Source: an uncultured Pirellula sp.
Lineage (GTDB): Bacteria > Planctomycetota > Planctomycetia > Pirellulales > Pirellulaceae
DNA: 37,809 bases
NCBI GenBank assembly: GCA_903930765.1
Contig: CAIYZV010000021.1
Location: 1 to 37,809, forward strand
Direction of reading: 5' to 3'
The position numbers and the translations under genes were made by a program. The notes under the pieces are model-generated. The model searched no databases. It was given only the letters and a program-made list of their open reading frames with translations, and was not told where the DNA came from. Positions 35,094-37,809 of the stretch are shown one piece after another. How positions within the stretch are numbered: position 1 is the stretch's first letter; every line of letters starts with the position of its first letter.

Positions 35094-36059
35094 TCAAGCA
35101 AAACCGAGGAATTGCTTGGCGATCGCCATCCAAATCGGAATCGATAGCAACCCGACGACCGATGTACCAACAACCACAATCCAAGCCGTCTCCACGTCCT
35201 GGTTGTAGAGCCGCGTCATCACGATCGGAAATGTCCCTGCCGGCATCGATGCTTGCAACAAGAGGACCTGTTTCAGCTCGTCGGTATCTGTTGTCCATCT
35301 AGCCAACGCCAGCAAAAACAGCGGCAACAGCAACAAACGCAGGAGCAACGCCAACACCAGCGGTTTCCAAGCGGTAGCAATTTGAAATCGGCTTGAATAG
35401 TCATAAATGATCGCCCCACCCAAGACCAAGGCCATGGGGACCGAACAACGCCCCAACTGCTGGCACATGTACATAAATGGCCCTGGAACCAACGCATCCC
35501 ATCCTGTCTGTCGCAAGGCCACCGCGAGTCCGACCGACATCAGCGGAGGACTAAACACAATCCGTCTCCAAGAGTTCTTGATGCCTGCCCCTGAAATGAT
35601 GTATAGCCCAACACTCCATAACGCCAAATCAACACCGACGTTATGGATCATCAACGGGACCACGCACGCAGGGAAGAAAACGTCCGCGAGTGGGAGTGGC
35701 AAATAGCCATAATTGTTGATCCCCGTGCAAAGTGAAAACGTTCGCTTCTGCGAATCGCTTTTCAAACCGAAACTTGGACCGGCGAGAGCGACCGCGCAAC
35801 GGGCGAAAAGCAAACTAGCTGCGGTTCCAAAGAATCCGTACAGGACTGGCAACCACGCATCCAAGTGCATCGATAGTCGGTCATCCGACATGATCCGGGA
35901 AAAGAACAGGGCGGGCATGAGAACGTTGGACGTGAATCCTGCCAACGATTTGTCAACTTCGCTCGTAAACCATTTCCAATGACGGGCCAACCCACCCATC
36001 GACATCACCAGAAAGACTCCGGTGACCGCCGAAGCAACACTCAAGAAAGATTCCAGCAT
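35094..36059 (-). CDS. AEC family (auxin efflux carrier-like) transporter
   Basis: A 321-residue integral membrane protein with about ten hydrophobic helices and the two-fold pattern of the AEC (membrane transport) family. N-terminal half: LARHW, VLMPALFFSRI (helix 2 break), NNYGYLPLPLA. C-terminal half: PPLMSVGLAVAL, VPMALVLGGAI, and ASMPAGTFPIVMTRLYNQD before the last helix. The family includes malate and other organic anion carriers; here substrate is unknown. The TTDTDE stretch and charged loops fit an inside-positive topology. It follows the 36066-36623 gene by six bases, so they are co-transcribed. It converges on pabB. Confidence 0.92.
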   Translation of the reverse strand: MLESFLSVASAVTGVFLVMSMGGLARHWKWFTSEVDKSLAGFTSNVLMPALFFSRIMSDDRLSMHLDAWLPVLYGFFGTAASLLFARCAVALAGPSFGLKSDSQKRTFSLCTGINNYGYLPLPLADVFFPACVVPLMIHNVGVDLALWSVGLYIISGAGIKNSWRRIVFSPPLMSVGLAVALRQTGWDALVPGPFMYMCQQLGRCSVPMALVLGGAIIYDYSSRFQIATAWKPLVLALLLRLLLLPLFLLALARWTTDTDELKQVLLLQASMPAGTFPIVMTRLYNQDVETAWIVVVGTSVVGLLSIPIWMAIAKQFLGFA

Positions 36060-36065
36060 CGAACA

Positions 36066-36623
36066 CTACTTTGACAAAGCGAAGACGCTACCACCTAGAA
36101 ATCGATTGAACATCGAGCGCTCATCACGAATAACTACCACATGATCACCTGGTCGCAGCGAATAGTTCATCCCTTCCATAACTTGCTTGCCCGCATCGTC
36201 AAAGTCGACATCCAACCGCACGGGAGCACTCGTCCCATTGGGACGCAAGATTTTGACTTGGATGCGTCCAATCTTACTGTAGAGTTTCGCATCACGGATA
36301 AGATCGGCAACAAACATGGGCTGCCCAGGGGTTAGCGGTACCTTTTCAAAATGCCGCTTGCCATCGACAACCTCCAAGACGATCGAAGGCTTGCCTTCCT
36401 CGGTTGGCAGTGGTTGCATGACACCATGGCTGCCCAAGGTGTACCCGTCCTTCCTCAACGAGGTCGTATCGATGTTGTCGAGGGGACCTTTACTCTTGCC
36501 AATCAAGGTCGCACAACCGCTGGAAACACACATCATCACCAAGACGGCGACCGCAGTGCATACGGTGTTTGCTCGCAACAGGTGTTGCGTGGACAAGGGG
36601 CGAAAAGTCATCGGATGGATCAT
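36066..36623 (-). CDS. Lipoprotein with SLBB/beta-grasp-like domain
   Basis: A 185-residue lipoprotein with a hydrophobic segment and lipobox SSGC (cysteine at residue 37 of the longest frame). The mature part has strands and a helix in the beta-grasp order seen in SLBB domains of polysaccharide export proteins: SIVLEVVDGKRHFEKVPL, FVADLIRDAKLYSKIGRIQVKILRP, YSLRPGDHVVVIRD. The G-x-LRPGDHVVV ending is the most telling. It lacks the rest of a Wza-like protein, so it may be an accessory. ATG at 36611 is an alternative start. Next gene (AEC transporter) begins six bases after its stop. Function unknown. Confidence 0.75.
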   Translation of the reverse strand: MIHPMTFRPLSTQHLLRANTVCTAVAVLVMMCVSSGCATLIGKSKGPLDNIDTTSLRKDGYTLGSHGVMQPLPTEEGKPSIVLEVVDGKRHFEKVPLTPGQPMFVADLIRDAKLYSKIGRIQVKILRPNGTSAPVRLDVDFDDAGKQVMEGMNYSLRPGDHVVVIRDERSMFNRFLGGSVFALSK

Positions 36624-36968
36624 GGTTTCTTCTATCGCCTAAGCTTCGCGTGCACTCCGTCCCTACCCCACTCCCTCTTTCGGCAACGGACCAACTCCCC
36701 CTGAAGGAAAAAACCTCCTTTTCGGAAAAGTTTACCCAGACCACAGAAGCCCGTAATTGCGACCATTGCACTTTGTTGCCTAGCATTCCCGAAAGACCTG
36801 AATCGCACCAGCCAAATGATGCTAGCACTTCGCCATGGCTGCAATGTCTACTGGGTTATTTCCTTAAAACCCACAATTAGGCATGTTTCACCTTGACGCG
36901 TGGCCGCGAGATGAACTACTCCCATCCTTCACTTGAGTTTTTCTGGCCGGATTCCCGAAAATTCCTGG
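36624..36968. other. Intergenic region between divergent lipoprotein genes
   Basis: About 345 bases. Several short frames exist but none has a signal or sensible composition. An imperfect AAGGA/TCCTT inverted repeat lies near 36701-36720. A TTGACG hexamer near 36893 has no good -10 partner. Promoters in both directions are expected but not identified. Confidence 0.4.
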
Positions 36969-37809
36969 ATGAGAATCGCACCCAATTCCAAAACGAAGCT
37001 CCCTCGCCTCGCTCGCTGTACGCTAGCGATTGGGCTCATGCTCGCACCGATCATGTTGTCGAGTTCAGGGTGCCGTCAACGTGCGTTCACCGAACTCTAC
37101 GTCGAACACATGGCCAGCGAAATCCGCTCGCTCGAAGATATCGTATATGAGTTTGATGCAGAGTACCGCACTCTCGAGTACGAAGTGGAAGATTTGAAGC
37201 GGACCAATGCCGAACTTCAAGCGAAACTGCAACTCGCGCAGTCCGCACGTTCCTCGTTACCCTCCGATCGTTCTCCATCCGATAACCTGCGTCCCGCTCC
37301 ATCTGGCTCCAGCGGCTTGAACTTAGCACCCGAGAAACCCCGCACCGGGAACGGGGATTCGACTAGACCCAACCGGTCTAACTCCAACCTTTCGAATGAC
37401 GTAGAGACGAAAGACAATTCGTCGTTGCTGAAGTCCCCACCACCCTTGAGGCTGCCTCGATCTCAAGTCGAAGAGCTAGGCAATCTGGACGCCCCGGAAG
37501 TCATCGTTCCAAAGCAACCCAACCCATCGGTGAAACCAGAGGGCCCCGCTCCCGCAGATGGGATCCCGCGATCCAACGGCAGCCTTGGTGCGCCATCCTC
37601 ACTTTTAAAATCGGAAACAGCATCCCCGTCCAGCTTGCTGCCAGGAACCATACCAACACCGGCCATAACACTTCCGTCGATCACTCCGTCCGCGACAGAG
37701 GCAGTTACTCCGACCAAGGAACTGGAGTTACTTCCACCGACACTCGACAAATCGAGCACTCTGCCCCCAAGCGACAAACCGGTTCGTACGAAAGAACCAT
37801 TGCAACGGC
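36969..37809 (+). CDS. Lipoprotein with coiled coil and Pro/Ser-rich tail, cut by the right edge
   Basis: An open frame runs from the ATG at 36969 to the window end with no stop, at least 280 residues. The N-terminus is basic, hydrophobic from about 18 to 31, then lipobox SSGC with cysteine at 35. Residues of about 46-92 form a coiled coil (SEIRSLEDIVYEFDAEYRTL, NAELQAKLQLAQ). After that the sequence is rich in Pro, Ser, Thr and Lys (for example SPPPLRLPRSQ, PPTLDKSSTLPPSDK), probably an extended spacer reaching through the envelope. The full domain may lie beyond the edge. No Shine-Dalgarno seen. Family unknown. Confidence 0.75.
   Translation, partial: MRIAPNSKTKLPRLARCTLAIGLMLAPIMLSSSGCRQRAFTELYVEHMASEIRSLEDIVYEFDAEYRTLEYEVEDLKRTNAELQAKLQLAQSARSSLPSDRSPSDNLRPAPSGSSGLNLAPEKPRTGNGDSTRPNRSNSNLSNDVETKDNSSLLKSPPPLRLPRSQVEELGNLDAPEVIVPKQPNPSVKPEGPAPADGIPRSNGSLGAPSSLLKSETASPSSLLPGTIPTPAITLPSITPSATEAVTPTKELELLPPTLDKSSTLPPSDKPVRTKEPLQR

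Noticed and set aside
1-37809. CRISPR arrays, insertion sequences, prophage, tRNA or rRNA genes
   Set aside because: Repeats found are short and tandem without spacers; no transposase, integrase, phage structural gene or tRNA-like structure was recognised.

Overview
The window reads as a chromosomal segment of a planctomycete, most likely a member of the Pirellulaceae. The evidence is gene content: a cytochrome-bearing DUF1549/DUF1553 protein followed by a DUF1501 protein, a DUF1559 prepilin-like protein with its small lipoprotein partner, an ECF sigma factor fused by overlap to a Ser/Thr kinase, a Cys-type sulfatase, a DUF1598-like secreted protein, and many lipoproteins and signal-peptide proteins with no recognisable function. 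I see no plasmid, phage, transposon, CRISPR, rRNA or tRNA features. It looks like core and lineage-specific chromosome, not an island.

Layout. 1-2616 (minus): three consecutive envelope genes, a truncated lipoprotein and two paralogous secreted proteins, with a terminator-like hairpin between the paralogues. 2843-3931 (plus): a secreted LolA-like protein, possibly leaderless. 4005-9795 (minus): ECF sigma factor, membrane Ser/Thr kinase and PepSY-like/sulfatase fusion, joined by two GTGA stop/start overlaps. 10164-15193 (plus): EF-hand protein, DUF1549/DUF1553 cytochrome protein and DUF1501 protein. 15412-16938 (plus): DUF1559 protein and carboxypeptidase-regulatory-like lipoprotein, closed by a strong terminator. 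17230-22227 (plus): pseudopilin-like small protein, DNA polymerase I, dephospho-CoA kinase and a LamG-type secreted protein. 22276-26149 (minus): a HEAT-like membrane protein and an SH3b secreted protein. 26394-28553 (minus): an FHA-GAF-AAA+-Fis sigma-54 activator, divergent from a DUF1598-like protein (28649-30034, with terminator). 30132-32447 (minus): HflX GTPase and a short-chain dehydrogenase. 32923-35010 (plus): a His-rich lipoprotein and PabB. 35094-36623 (minus): a beta-grasp-like lipoprotein and an AEC transporter. 36969 to the right edge (plus): a truncated coiled-coil lipoprotein.

The sigma/kinase/sulfatase cistron is the most system-like unit: a regulator, a membrane sensor kinase and an envelope enzyme translated in tandem. 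The best structural oddities are the sulfatase carrying a PepSY-type membrane module in front of what looks like its own signal peptide, and the recurrence of short (12-17 bp) tandem duplications, several lying across stop codons or over a ribosome binding site. Starts are often GTG or TTG and Shine-Dalgarno sites are patchy, so several start choices remain uncertain and are marked.
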